From: Budorcas taxicolor
Lineage: Eukaryota; Chordata; Mammalia; Artiodactyla; Bovidae
DNA: 64,000 nt
Reading direction: 5' to 3'
Assembly: GCF_023091745.1 (NCBI RefSeq)
Contig: NC_068935.1
Location: forward strand, 19,947,775 to 20,011,774
The notes below the pieces were generated by a model. That model was not told the origin of the DNA. It searched no databases and saw nothing but the letters and a program-made list of their open reading frames with translations. The first letter of the stretch is position 1. The number at the start of each line of letters is the position of its first letter. Made by a program: the position numbers and the translations under genes. This document shows, piece after piece, positions 34,885 through 51,485 of this stretch.

Positions 34885-35270
34885 AGATAGAAAAGGTACT
34901 ATGTTTTATTTATCTTTGTATTCCCCATAGGACCTAGCATGGTACCTAATAATATAATTCTTTTTGTTCAATAAATATATATTGAGTATCTTCTAGGTTC
35001 CAAGGACAGTACTAAATTCTAGAAATTCAGAGATGACTTAGACCTGCTCTTCACTCCTTTTAGACTTTACAGTCCAGAAGAAGAAAAGAGTGTACAGGTA
35101 ATTTAAACATCAAGAATTATGACAAGGGTAGGCAAAGAGCAGTATTTGCACATAATGAACATACCTTACAAGGGTCAGAGAAGGGCTTCCTGGAGGAAAT
35201 TGCACGTCTTCTGAATCTTGAAGGATAGCTAACCAAATTGATGGGGAGGCAGACAAAATAGCAAGAGGAG
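34885..35270 (+). repeat. L2 LINE relic
   Basis: 'tttgtattccccataggacc', 'ttcaataaatatatattgag', 'tagactttacagtccagaag', 'gtcagagaagggcttcctgg' follow L2 3'-region order ('gtatccccagtgcctag', 'tcaataaatatttgttga', 'gtcagggaaggcctcc'). Confidence 0.65.
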
Positions 35271-35368
35271 AAACAAAAAAATATAAAAAGAATATGAACA
35301 AATATGGCATATATTCATTGCAGTTTTCCTCTGAACTATTAAAAAATAAAATAATTCCTAGGTTATAA

Positions 35369-35561
35369 GGGGCTTCCCTTGTGGCTCAGCTTGTAAAGAA
35401 TCCACCTGCAATGTGAGAGACCTGGGTTCGATCCCTGGGTTGGGAAGATCCCCTGGAGAAGGGAAAGGCTACCCCCTCCAGTATTCTGGCCTGGAGAACT
35501 CCATGTACTGTATAGTCCATGGAGTCACAGAGTCATACACGACTGAATGACTTTCACTTTC
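35369..35561 (+). repeat. Bov-tA SINE
   Basis: Sense element from 'aggggcttcccttgtggctc' to 'gaatgactttcacttt'. The Pol III B-box-like word 'ggttcgatccc' is intact. Confidence 0.93.
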
Positions 35562-36130
35562 AGTTACATAAAACCAATATGAAACCACCCTTATCATAAG
35601 GATAACTAATGCTACTTTATTTTCCATATTTTTTTTAGATTCTCAGCAGTAGCTCTATGTTTATTTTACCTGAGCAAGTATATATGATATTCCTTCTAAA
35701 ATGCATGTCAGAAAACCTAAGCTTTATATCTCATGAAAAACTATGAAAGATTTTGAAAGGGGGAAAAAGGATTATTGGGTATCTTATGGAAGGCTTGGCA
35801 TTGTTTAGCACATCCTTCCTGGTTATCTGACTCTACAGTGTTCTGAGCTTTAACTGGATTAAAAAGAATTCTGGAAATTTTGCCTCAGTCCACTGTTCTG
35901 GTTTACAAGTTATCTAAGTAATGTTAGCTCATAAATCTACTCTTTGAAATGGCACTCATGTAAAGTACCTGGTATGGTCCTTTTCCATGAGGCTCTGAGA
36001 TTCTTCTTTGTTGATGATACAAACTCTAGGCTATAGTAGAACCTTCAGGTAAGCTTTAGAATACAACAAGATCATTAAGAGATTTAATGGCTGTGGTTAA
36101 TTGATTGCTATTGTTTATTCTATCATAATA
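35562..36130. other. Unique sequence
   Basis: No supported feature is seen. Confidence 0.4.
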
Positions 36131-36593
36131 GAGGTCCACCTAGAAAAAGCTATGGTTTTTCCAGTAGTCATGTACGGATGTGAGAGTTGGATTATAAAGA
36201 AAGCTGAGCGCCGAAGAATTGATGCTTTTGAACTGTGGTGTTGGAGAAGACTCTTGAGTGACCCTTGGACTGCAAGGAGATCAAACCAGTCAATCCTAAA
36301 GGAAATCATCCCTGAATATTCATTGGAAGGACTGATGCTAAAGCTGAAACTCCAATACTTTGGCCACCTGATGCGAAGAACTGACTCATTTGAAAAGACC
36401 CTGATGCTGGGCAAGATTGAAGGCAGAGGAGAAGGGGAGGACAGAGTATGAGGTGGTTGGGTGGCATCACCAACTCAATGGACATGAGTTTGAGAAAACT
36501 CCTGGCATTGGTGAATGACAGGGAGGCCTGGCGTGCTGCAGTCCACAGGGTTGCAAAGAGTCAGACATGACTGAGTGACTGAACTGAACTGAC
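36131..36593 (+). mobile_element. BovB LINE 3' end, 5'-truncated
   Basis: ORF2 C-terminal region (open to about 36451, residues [15 protein letters not shown]) and the terminal 'gaactgaactgactga'. A frameshift occurs in the arginine-rich segment ('ggcagaggagaaggggagga'). Confidence 0.93.
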
Positions 36594-36960
36594 TGAAAAT
36601 TCTGCATATAACCACTTCATAGTATATAACTACTTCACAGGAGTTTTGATGAGACTTATTTCTGAAAGTAAAACAGTATTTTGGAGGGCACATTCATCAC
36701 AGAGGGCACTGACAAATTGCCAGGGATTTCCCATAGAGCATGTAATTTCTGAAATGTTTATACCAATATTTTACCAAAACCAACTTAATTTAGTAAAGGC
36801 TAAATGTCCTTCTGATCTAACAACTTTTCCCATGCACCTTTACTACAATAACATATTAAACAAACCTAATTATTTCTAGTATTGTTATCGAGTCCAAGGT
36901 CACTCTGCTCACCACATGATAGGCCAATAAGTCTGAGAGACCAGGTGTTGAGGCAACACA
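36594..36960. other. Unique sequence
   Basis: No supported feature is seen. Confidence 0.4.
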
Positions 36961-37159
36961 CGCTAAGTCACTTCAGCTGTGTTGTTGTGACCCTATGGAC
37001 TGTAGCCCACTTCTGCCTATGAGATTTCCTAGGCAAGAATACTGGCATGGGTTGCCATTTCCTCCTCCAGCGAATCTTCCTGACCCATGGATCGAACCCA
37101 TGTCGCTTAGGTCTCCTGCATTGGCAACTGGGTTCTTTACCACTAGTGTCACCCAGGGA
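36961..37159 (-). repeat. Bov-tA SINE, diverged
   Basis: Reverse element from 'gctaagtcacttcagctgtg' to 'agtgtcacccagggaa', with small internal deletions. Confidence 0.85.
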
Positions 37160-37647
37160 ATATAACTTTAATCAGAGACCTGACTGGCCTAGAAGATGGC
37201 AGACTAATGTCTGTAAATAACTATCTTGTTGGGGCTTGGATGCCATGTTCTTTATGGATCAGAGATGGGGGGAGGTTAGCAAACAAAGTAAAATGACCAT
37301 TTAATTCTTACAAATATCTCCCAGAATGGTCAGTTTCACTTACTTACAGTCATTTCACACGTGTATGAAATGGAATATCTCCTGTCGTATCAATAAACAA
37401 AGACGCCACAACTATCTGTGATTCTGGCCTCCCAAATGTGATTTTCTGAGCCATGCCAGTAAGCAGCAGATGAGGGGCACCATTTCCCACACAAAGAACT
37501 TAAGAATGTTACAATCCTTCACAGGTGGGCAGGGTCAAGCTATCTCCTTATGAGTCAAACAAAGGCACCCTGGCCCAAGGGTCAGGCAAATGGAGGGGCA
37601 AGCAGGGCTCTCTGAGGCAGGCCATTATGCACAGTTATAATAATAAA
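37160..37647. other. Unique sequence
   Basis: Slightly GC-richer than its surroundings, with no open frame or repeat that I can name. Confidence 0.4.
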
Positions 37648-37793
37648 TAAGGGCTTCCCTTGTGGCTTAGCTGGTAAATAATCCATCTGCAATGTGGGAG
37701 GCCTGGATTTGATGCCTAGGTTGGGAAGATCCCCTGGAGAAGGGAAAGGCTACCCACTCCAGTACTCTGGCCTAGAGAATTCCATGAACTGTA
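37648..37793 (+). repeat. Bov-tA SINE, 3' end missing
   Basis: The head and body are present ('gggcttcccttgtggcttag' to 'gagaattccatgaactgta'). The last ~50 bases are replaced by a BovB that begins at 37794. The missing tail was not found on the far side of the BovB block. Confidence 0.9.
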
Positions 37794-40498
37794 TTCAGTT
37801 CAGTTCAGTACAGTGCCTCAGTTGTGTCCGACTCTTTGTGACCCCATGAATCACAGCACGCCAGGCCTCCCTGTCCATCACCAACTCCCGGAGTTCACCC
37901 AAACTCATGTCCATTGAGTCGGTGATGCCATCCAGCCATCTCATCCTTTGTCATCCCCCTCTCCTCCTGCCCCCAATCCCTCCCAGCATCAAAGTCTTTT
38001 CCAATGAGTCAACTCTTTGCATGAGGTGGCCAAAGTACTGGAGTTTCAGCTTTAGCATCAGTCCTTCCAAAGAACACGCAGGACTCATCTCCTTTAGAAT
38101 AGACTGGTTGGATCTCCTTGCAGCCCAAGGGACTCTCAAGAGTCTTCTCCAACACCACAGTTCAAAAACATCAATTCTTCAGTGCTTAGCTTTCTTCACA
38201 GTCCAACTCTCACATCCATACATGACCAGTGGAAAAACCATAGCCTGGACTAGACGGACCTTAGTCGGCAAAGTAATGTCTCTGCTTTTGAATATGCTGT
38301 CTAGGTTGGTCATAACTTTCCTTCCAAGGAGTAAGCGTCTTTTAATTTCATGGCTGCAGTCACCATCTGCAGTGATTTTGGAGCCCCAAAACATAAAGTC
38401 TGACACTGTTTCCACTGTTTCCCCATCTAATTTCCATGAGGTGATGGGACCAGATGCCATGATCTTCGTTTTCTGAATGTTGAGTTTAAACCAACTTTTT
38501 CATTCTCCTCTTTCACTTTAATCAAGAGGCTTTTTAGCTCCTCTTCACTTTCTGCCATAAGGGTGGTGTCATCTGCATATCTGAGGTTATTGATATTTCT
38601 CCCGGCAATCTTGATTCCAGCTTGTGCTTCTTCCAGCCCAGCGTTTCTCATGATGTGCTCTGAATATAAGTTAAATAAGCAGGGTGACAATATACAGCCT
38701 TGACGTACTCCTTTTCCTATTTGGAACCAGTCTGTTGTTCCATGTCCAGTTCTAACTATTCCTTCCTGACCTGCATACAGGTTTCTCAAGAGGCAGGTCA
38801 GGTGGTCTGGTATTCCCATGTCTTTCAGAATTTTCCACAGTTTACTGTGATCTACATAGTCAAAGGATTTGGCATAGTCAATAAAGCAGAAATAGATATT
38901 TTTCTGGAAATCTCTTCCTTTTTCCATGATCCAGCAGATGTTGGCAATTTGATTTCTGGTTCCTCTGCCTTTTCTAAAACCAGCTTGAACATCTGGAAGT
39001 TCACAGTTCATGTAGTGCTAAAGCCTGGCTTGGAGAATTTTGAGCATTACTTTACTAGCATGTGAGATGATTGCAATTGTGCGGTAGTTTGAGCATTCTT
39101 TGGCATTGCCTTTCTTTGGGATTGGAATGAAAACTGACCTTTTCCAGTCCTGTGGTCACTGCTGAGTTTTCCAAATTTGCTGGCACATTGAGTGAAGCAC
39201 TTTCACAGCATCATCTTTCAGGATCTGAAATAGCTCAACTGGAATTCCATCACCTCCACTAGCTTTGTTCATAGTGATGCTTTCTAAGTCCCACTTGACT
39301 TCACATTCCAGGAAGTCTGGCTCTAGGTGAGTGAATACACTATCGTTGTTATCTTGGTCATGAAGATCTTTTTTGTACAGTTCTTCTGTGTATTCTTGCC
39401 ACCTCTTCTTAATATATTCTGCTTCTGTTAGGTCCATACCATTTCTGTCTTTTATTGAGCCCATCTTTGCATGAAATGCCCTTGGTATCTCTAATTTTCT
39501 TGAAGAGATCTCTAGTCTTTCCCATTCTGTCATTTTCCTCTATTTCTTTTCATTGATCTCTGAGGAAGGCTTTCTTATCTCTCCTTGCTATTCTTTGGAA
39601 CTCTGCATTCAGATGCTTATATGTTTGCTTTTCCTTTTCTCCTTTGCTTTTCACTTCTCTTTTTTTCACAGCTATTTGTAAGGCCTCCCCAGACAGCCAT
39701 TTTGATTTTTTGCATTTCTTTTCCATGGGGATGCTCTTGATCCATGTCTCCTGTACAACGTCACGAACCTCCGTCTATAGTTCATCAGGCACTCTGTCTA
39801 TCAGATCTAGTCCCTTAAATCTATTTCTCACTTTCATTGTGTAATCATAAGAGATTTGACTTAGGTCATACCTGAATGGCCTGGTGGTTTTCCCTAATTT
39901 CTTCAATTTAAGTCTAAATTTTGCAGTAAGGAGTTAATTGTCTGAGCCACAGTCAGCTACTGGTCTTGTTTTTGCTGACTGTATAGTTTCTCCATCTTTG
40001 GCTGCAAAGAATATAACCAATCTGATGTCGGTGTTGGCCATCTGGTGATGTCCATGTGTAGAGTCTTCTCTTGTGTTGTTGGAAGAGGGTGTTTGCTATG
40101 ACCAGTGCATTCTCTTGGCAAACCCTGTTAGCCTTTGCCCTGCTTCATTCTGTACTCCAATGCCAAATTTGCCTGTACTCCAGGTGTTTCTTGACTTCCT
40201 ACTGTTGCATTCCAGTCCCCTATAATGAAAAGGACATCTTTTGGGGGTATTAGTTCTGGAAGGTCTTGTAGGTCTTCATAGAACCATTCAACTTCAGCTT
40301 CTTCAGCATTATTGGTCTGGGCATAGACTTGGATTACTGTGATAGTGAATGGTTTGCCTTGGAGATGAACAGAGAGCATTCTGCTCTTTTTGAGATTGCA
40401 TCCAAGTACTGCATTTCAGACTCTTGTTGACCTACGATGGCTACTCCATTTCTTCTAAGGAATTCTTGCCCACAGTAGTAGATATAATGGTCATCTGA
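37794..40498 (-). mobile_element. BovB LINE, about 2.7 kb, largest copy
   Basis: From the 3' terminus (37794) it runs antisense through the C-terminal region, the reverse transcriptase (YADD at about 38570) and into the AP-like endonuclease (40128-40379, residues FIIGDWNATVGSQETPG). ORF2 is broken into several open pieces (38179-38460, 38427-39011, 39156-39533, 40128-40379) by frameshifts and stops, so it is inactive. The 5' UTR and the start of the endonuclease are absent. BovB moves by target-primed reverse transcription and supplies the machinery used by Bov SINEs. Confidence 0.95.
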
Positions 40499-41524
40499 GG
40501 AAAATTCTTAAAGAGATGGGAATACCAGACTACATGACCTGCCTCTTAAGAAATCCGTATGCAGGTCAGGTAGCAATAGTTAGCCCTGGACATGGAACAA
40601 CAGGTTCCAAATAGGGAAAGGAGTACTTCAAGGCTGTATACTGTCACCCTGCTTATTTAACTTATATGCAGAGTACATCATGAGAAATCCCGGGCTGGAG
40701 GAAGCAAAGCTGGAATCAAGATTGCCGGGAGAAATATCAATAACCCCAGATATGCAGATGATGCGACCCTTATGGGAGAAAGCAAAGAAGAACTAAAGAT
40801 CCTCTTGATGAAACTGAAAGAGGAGACTAAAAAAGTTGCCTTAAAACTCAACATTCAGAAAACGAAGATCATGGCATCTGGTCCCATTACTTAATGGCAA
40901 ATAGATGGGGAAACAGTGGAAACAGTGGTAGACTTTATCTTTTTGGGCCCTGAAATCACTGCAGATGGTGAGTACAGCCATGAAATTAAAGATGCTTGCT
41001 CCTTGGAAGAAAAGTTATGACCAAGCTAGACAGCATATTAAAAAGCAGAGACATTACTTTGCCAACAAAGTTCCAAATAGTCACAGATATGTTTTTTGCA
41101 GTAGTCATGTATGGATATGTGAGTTGGACTATAAAGAAAGCTGAGCACTGAAGAATTGATGCTTTTGAACTGTGGTGTTGGAGGACTCTTGAGAGACCCT
41201 TGGACTGCAAGGAGATCCAACCAGTCCATCCTAAAGAAATCAGTCCTGAATATTCATTGGAAGGAGTGATGCTGAAGCTGAAACTCCAATACTTTGGCCA
41301 CCTGATCGGAAGAACTGACTCATTTGAAAAGACCCTGATGCTGGGAAAGATTGAAAGCAGGAGGAGAAGGGGACAACAGAGTATCAGATGGCTGGATGGC
41401 ATCAGCGACTCAATGGACATAAGTTTGAGTAAACTCTGGGACTTGGTGATGGACAGGGAGACCTGGAATGCTGCAATCCATGGGGTCACAAAGAGTTGGA
41501 CACGACTGCGCAAATAAACTGAAC
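40499..41524 (+). mobile_element. BovB LINE 3' third, sense copy
   Basis: It starts in the RT domain ('aaaattcttaaagagatggg') immediately against the 5' end of the antisense copy. It ends at 'actgcgcaaataaactgaac'. It has several frameshifts and is more diverged than its neighbour. Confidence 0.92.
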
Positions 41525-41649
41525 ACTATTAGAAGTGAAGATTTATGTTCTGTAGTTATTTCCCCCTTAAATATTCAAGGATACAAGAAAGGCAACTTAA
41601 GTGATAGAAAATTATTCTTGTAAGACAGAATTTTTGCTATTCAGGCAGA
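41525..41649. other. Spacer between convergent BovB copies
   Basis: About 125 bases of unique AT-rich DNA. Confidence 0.6.
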
Positions 41650-42303
41650 TTTTTGTTGTTGTTTAGTGGCGAAGTCATGTCCAGCTTTTTGCCACCCCAT
41701 GGACTGGAGCACACCAGTCTTCCCTGTCCTTCACTATGTTCTGGAGTTTGCTCAAACTCATGTCCATTGAGTTGGTGATGCCATCCAACCATCTCATCCT
41801 CTGTCATCCCCTTCTCCTCTGCTTTCAATCTTTCCCAGCATCAGTGTCTTTTTCAATGAGTCGGTTCTTTGCATCAGGTGGCCAAAGTATTGAAGACTTC
41901 AGCTTCAGCATCAGTCCTTCCAATGAATATTCAGGACCAATTTTCTTTAGGAATCACTGGTTTGATTTCCTTGCAGTCCAAAGGACTCTCAAGAGTCTTC
42001 TCCAGCACCACAATTTAAAAGCCTCAATTCTTCAGCACTCAGCTTTCTTTATGGTCCAACTCTCAACATCCGTACATGACCACTGCCAAAACCATAGCTT
42101 TAACTAAAGGAACGTTTGTTGGCAAAGTAATGTCTCTTCTTTTTAATACACTGCCTAGGTTTCTCATAGGTTTTCTTCCAAGGAGCAATCATCTTTTAAT
42201 TTCATGGCTGCAGTCACTGTCCACAGTGATTTTGGAGCCCAAGAAAATAAAATCTGCCAGGGTTTCCACTTTTTCCCTGTTTCCCATGAAGTGGTCGGAC
42301 TGG
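41650..42303 (-). mobile_element. BovB LINE 3' portion, antisense
   Basis: It runs from a '(TTG)n tttagt' tail through antisense BovB to 'ttcccatgaagtggtcggac'. The tail differs from the GTTCA repeats of the other copies and looks like the Bov-tA type end. Confidence 0.9.
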
Positions 42304-43998
42304 CAAGGTAAAGAATAATCTTTCCTATGGTAGGTGGAAGCATTATTTACTAAATAAAGGAAGCAACACCATCTAAACTAATGCAGTACTCTAAACATTT
42401 TAACATTTTGTAGATTCTTTTCAGATTCAGGTATTATAAACAAACCTAAATAAATTCATTTTCTAAGTTCTTTTTTAAGTCTCATATTCCTTTACAGGAT
42501 CTGTGAGGTCAAAACAATTTTCATAATAATATTAAGATGTTGTGTGTTTTGTTTGACTCTCATCTTCTCAAAGTGGTGAAATTTGGTATCAAGAAAGGGT
42601 TAGTAACATACCAGTTCTTTCATGAATATATAGTGGAGTTCTACAGAGGCTGTGTGATGTGTGATAATGCAATGGATTAAATGTCAAAGCAGATACAAGG
42701 ACCCATATTCCTTTCTTTTGTAAGCCCAGATAGTAAACAGATTTGCAAAAATGTGAAACATGCTCTTCTTCTCATGAAAATGTTTGTTTTGAAAAATAGT
42801 TATTGTTGATAAAAATGGGTCATTTATGTCAACATCCAAGATGCTCATCAGTGTTACTTTTCAATGAATCAATAAATATGTTAAAATGTTCTCATATTTT
42901 AGTCTCTAATATGATAAATATCAATAGTTATAACTAACATTATAATCTACATAAATCCAAGCTCTTTGAGGTTCTCAATAATTTTAAAGCATATAAAGAA
43001 TTATGGAAATAAAAAACTTGCTTTAAAAAAAAAACAACTATTCTTTTTTCTTGAAAAACAAAAGCACAGATACTGCCATAATTCTCTGCACTGCTACTCC
43101 TTGAGAAGTCTTAACCACCCATATTAACTATAATTTTTAACTAAAGTGACTAATTTCTAATTTAAATAGAAAAGTGCAGGGTGGATATAATCGAAAACTG
43201 TCTGACATATAAGCATGTTAATAGGCTAGCAGAATTTAAGACTACACATGACAACATCTTCTACAAGCCACAGAAATCCTATTGACAACTTCCTAAAGTA
43301 GCAAAAAAGAACAAATTCATTACACAACTCCAAGACATAGCTTCTCTATAGCATTTCAAATAAGAAGCAAAAATATATAAAGTCAGAATTATGTTTAGTT
43401 TAAACCAGTGTTTCAGTATTCTATGTAACTTTAAAAAGTATCTAGTTGTGCCACAATCATCCACTAATTATTAACTCAATTTAATGTCAATACACAATTT
43501 TTTTTAAAGTGTTTAAAGATCTTGGAAATTATCTTCAAACTGGCATACCAGGAAGCACAGTTACTATTGAAATAAAGTTTGCCAGAATATTAACTTAATG
43601 CAGTTGAAAAGAAATTTAATTATTCATAATCATAAATCTTTTAGAAGTAATATTAATTTATTAATTTTAGAAGTAATATTAATTTTAAAGTAATATTAAT
43701 TTATTTGATCAGTAAGCCTGTATAAGAAAAACACACCCAAGCAAATAAAATGCATACTTAACACTTACAAGACAGGGAAAAGACATAATTTCCAAAATTT
43801 TACATTAATTATGTAATCTTAGGTTTTTTAAATGTTTCTGGATCAATTTCTGCAAGAAGATTTTTAATTAAAGTCTAGCACATTTAAAGTATTAATATAA
43901 CCAAGCAAAGGCTCATATACTTGTGCCACAGTAAGCCAAATTCTTGAGCAGGAGTTTTCAGCAAAGTAAGGATTTATCTGCAGGGCATTCAGGACGGT
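42304..43998. other. Intergenic; small tandem repeat near 43630-43705
   Basis: AT-rich unique DNA. Around 43630-43705 the unit 'agtaatattaattta' occurs three times with variable spacers. Confidence 0.45.
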
Positions 43999-44205
43999 GG
44001 GTCTTCCCTGGGGGTTCAAACAGTAAAGAATCTGCCTGCAATTCGGGAGGCCTGCGTTTGATCCCTGGGTAGGGGAGATCCCCCGGAGAAGGACATGGCA
44101 ACCCACTCCAGTGTTCTTGCCTGGAGAATCCCATGGGCAGAGGAGCCTGGCCTGCCACAATCAACAGGGTCGCAAAGAGTCAGACTTGAGTTAGCCAGTA
44201 AGCAC
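43999..44205 (+). repeat. Bov-tA SINE
   Basis: Sense element from 'gggtcttccctgggggttca' to 'gcaaagagtcagacttgag', with scattered changes and a lost piece around 44150. Confidence 0.9.
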
Positions 44206-44918
44206 TGCACAGTAAGGGAGTGGGATACAAATCTCAGGTCCACTCCTTCTTGGTCTTTGAGTTTTGGGGATGTTTTAAAGGGGAAGAACAAAGTGACATT
44301 TCTGATATTTCTTAATAATGATATCAGGAGTCAAAATGTCTCTGGTTTAGAACTCTCTGGACCGTTGCTCTGGGGTCTGTGAGCTCATTTTGCCCTGGAG
44401 AAATAACCTGAGATTTTACCAGAATGATAATATCTGCAACAACAGCAATTTTAGTGGACTGACTCTGGTTGATTAGTGCTCCATTAGCATAGGATTGAGG
44501 TCAGAGGGGACAAGAAAGGGATTGGGACCAGAAGAGACAGCAAGGGGAAAAAGTTTCAGATAAATTGTCACTCAGTATGGAAACTCAGTTTTGGCAAGGC
44601 TCTGTTTCATTAGATATTCGATTTTCTTATTTTCTAGAAATTTAAGAATATTCTACTTCTACATGTGCTTATTACTCTCCATGAGCTCATCAGAACAGTG
44701 CTCCTTTAATTTATATCTTCCAGATACAGGAAAAATATCACAGACACAAGGCGAGATCTTTCTGAATTACAGAATATTTTGGAATATTTTGTCTTTATAT
44801 TCCAATAAATATTCATACTTTATTCCTTTATTTGGCAGAAAATATGCTTATGCTTATATTGTATTATTTAACCATGATCTTTCTTTACTTACTGTTATGA
44901 TGAAACTGTACGTACCTA
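44206..44918. other. Unique sequence
   Basis: Nothing is recognised. The 119-residue open frame at 44591-44950 runs into a SINE at its end and has no domain features. Confidence 0.4.
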
Positions 44919-45021
44919 TGCTAAGTCACTTCAGTCGTGTTGGACTGTAGTCCACCATGCTACTCTGTCCATGGGATTCTCGAGGCAAGAATACTGGAGT
45001 GGGTTGCCATTTCCTCCTCCA
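44919..45021 (-). repeat. Bov-A SINE fragment
   Basis: 'gctaagtcacttcagtcgtg', 'catgggattctcgaggcaag', 'ggttgccatttcctcctcca'. A single Bov-A unit without a tRNA head. Confidence 0.85.
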
Positions 45022-45079
45022 GGTGAAACTAGTTTTATTAATTCACGAAATTCGGTATCAAGAAAGGGGTAGCAGCATC

Positions 45080-45104
45080 AGTTCAGTTCAGTTCAGTTGC
45101 TCAA
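45080..45104 (-). mobile_element. Isolated BovB terminal repeat, about 25 bases
   Basis: 'agttcagttcagttcagttg' followed by 'ctca' is the very end of antisense BovB, with no BovB body beyond it. No clear target duplication was seen, so it could be a micro-insertion or a deletion remnant. Confidence 0.55.
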
Positions 45105-45169
45105 TCCCACCCCTCAAAAAGACGTTTATTCAAGTCTCAAGATACAAAGTCTTGTTAGAAATACACTTG

Positions 45170-45292
45170 AAAGTGAATGTGAAAGTGAAGTCGCTCAGTC
45201 GTGTCCTACTCTTTGTGACCCCATGGACTCTGGACCACGCTCCTCCATCCATGGGATTTTCTAGGCAAGAGTACTGGAGTGGGTTGCCATTT
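45170..45292 (-). repeat. Bov-A SINE fragment
   Basis: 'gtgaaagtgaagtcgctcag' through 'agtactggagtgggttgcca'. One Bov-A unit, head missing. Confidence 0.88.
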
Positions 45293-46129
45293 CATAGGTA
45301 ATTTTAGCCCATGTTTAAGGTCTAATTTACCTCGAATCTCCTCTGGTATTTAAAAGAATATCTTCTCATAGCATCTCCTCTGTATATAACCAGGCTGTGT
45401 AAAGCACACATATCAGCTAAACTGAAATTTTAGGTAGGACATACAGAAAACATTAGAATGAAATAAAGCAGGCAATGATCCTAGTCATGGTCGTAGGACA
45501 AAGAAGCGTCTTGAAATATCACCTCTCTACCTGACTGCCTAAGTGTAACACATTTGTGGTATTCACTCATGCTAACATACAATTTTATGTTTGCTTAGAA
45601 TTTAAATTTATGGTAATTTTACGTTTTAAATAGTTAAATGGATGGGTTCCAAGACAGAGACAGAGGCTCCAGGCCTTAACGCCTCTATTTTACACACAAT
45701 GCTTGCTAATTGAGATTACTGTCTTTCTATAGCTTCCTAGAGACTCTATAGGGCTCCGGCTACTTGAGAATCTCAGATGGAAGTGCCCAAGCTAATGACG
45801 GATTTTTAAAAGGGACTTTTTTTTTTTTTCCCAGATGCCCTGAGCAGACTTGGAAGCAAAACCATCTCTCAAATGTCTCTTGACAAAACAAAGTAGTCAA
45901 TAAAGAATCCCAAACTTCTGTATCATTAAAAGATCTGTGGTACCGAACCAGGCTGCAAACATAAGGGTGTGAGACTTCACGATTATTATTTTAAATCCCA
46001 CTTTTGAAAAAAAAAATTGTCAATTTCCCACCTCCTTACTATGAAGGTCCCAGGAACTCCTACACGCAAAGGGCTTACAAAAGTGGTCAGCACTTAGGCC
46101 AGGAGCAGTCGTTGCTTTCCTCCCATCCT
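45293..46129. other. Unique sequence upstream of ALG13
   Basis: No repeat or gene is recognised. GC content rises only after about 46,120. Confidence 0.5.
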
Positions 46130-46149
46130 CGGAGACACAGACCAGGCGC

Positions 46150-46169
46150 CCACTGCCCCCTGGTGGCCA
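46150..46169 (-). promoter_or_regulatory. CTCF-like site
   Basis: Read on the minus strand, the 20 bases are 'tggccaccagggggcagtgg', an almost ideal CTCF core (CCASYAGRKGGC). It lies about 100 bp before the ALG13 ATG. Occupancy is inferred. Confidence 0.75.
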
Positions 46170-46175
46170 TGGCCG

Positions 46176-46183
46176 ACTTCCGG
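46176..46183 (-). promoter_or_regulatory. ETS-family motif
   Basis: 'acttccgg' is the reverse of the CCGGAAGT ETS/GABP core, common in housekeeping CpG-island promoters. It sits 7 bp past the CTCF-like site. Confidence 0.6.
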
Positions 46184-46220
46184 TTCTTGCACCCAACGCG
46201 GCCGCCCGCGTGGCCTCCGA

Positions 46221-46228
46221 TACGTCAC
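46221..46228 (+). promoter_or_regulatory. CRE/ATF-like motif
   Basis: 'tacgtcac' contains the ACGTCA CREB/ATF half site, about 40 bp before the ATG. It is followed at once by a second ETS-like word ('catccggc'). Confidence 0.5.
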
Positions 46229-46266
46229 ATCCGGCCCTTGCGATTCGGCGTTGCGGAACCCGCGCT

Positions 46267-51485
<5,219 letters not shown>

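Noticed and set aside
38427..39011. 194-residue RT-like frame on the minus strand
   Set aside because: It is a fragment of a BovB ORF2 broken by frameshifts. It is listed under that element rather than as a gene.
46210..46266. Upstream in-frame ATG that would add 19 residues to ALG13
   Set aside because: The added residues have no family similarity, and the known N-terminus begins MKCVFVTVG at 46267. The upstream stretch is promoter-like CpG DNA.
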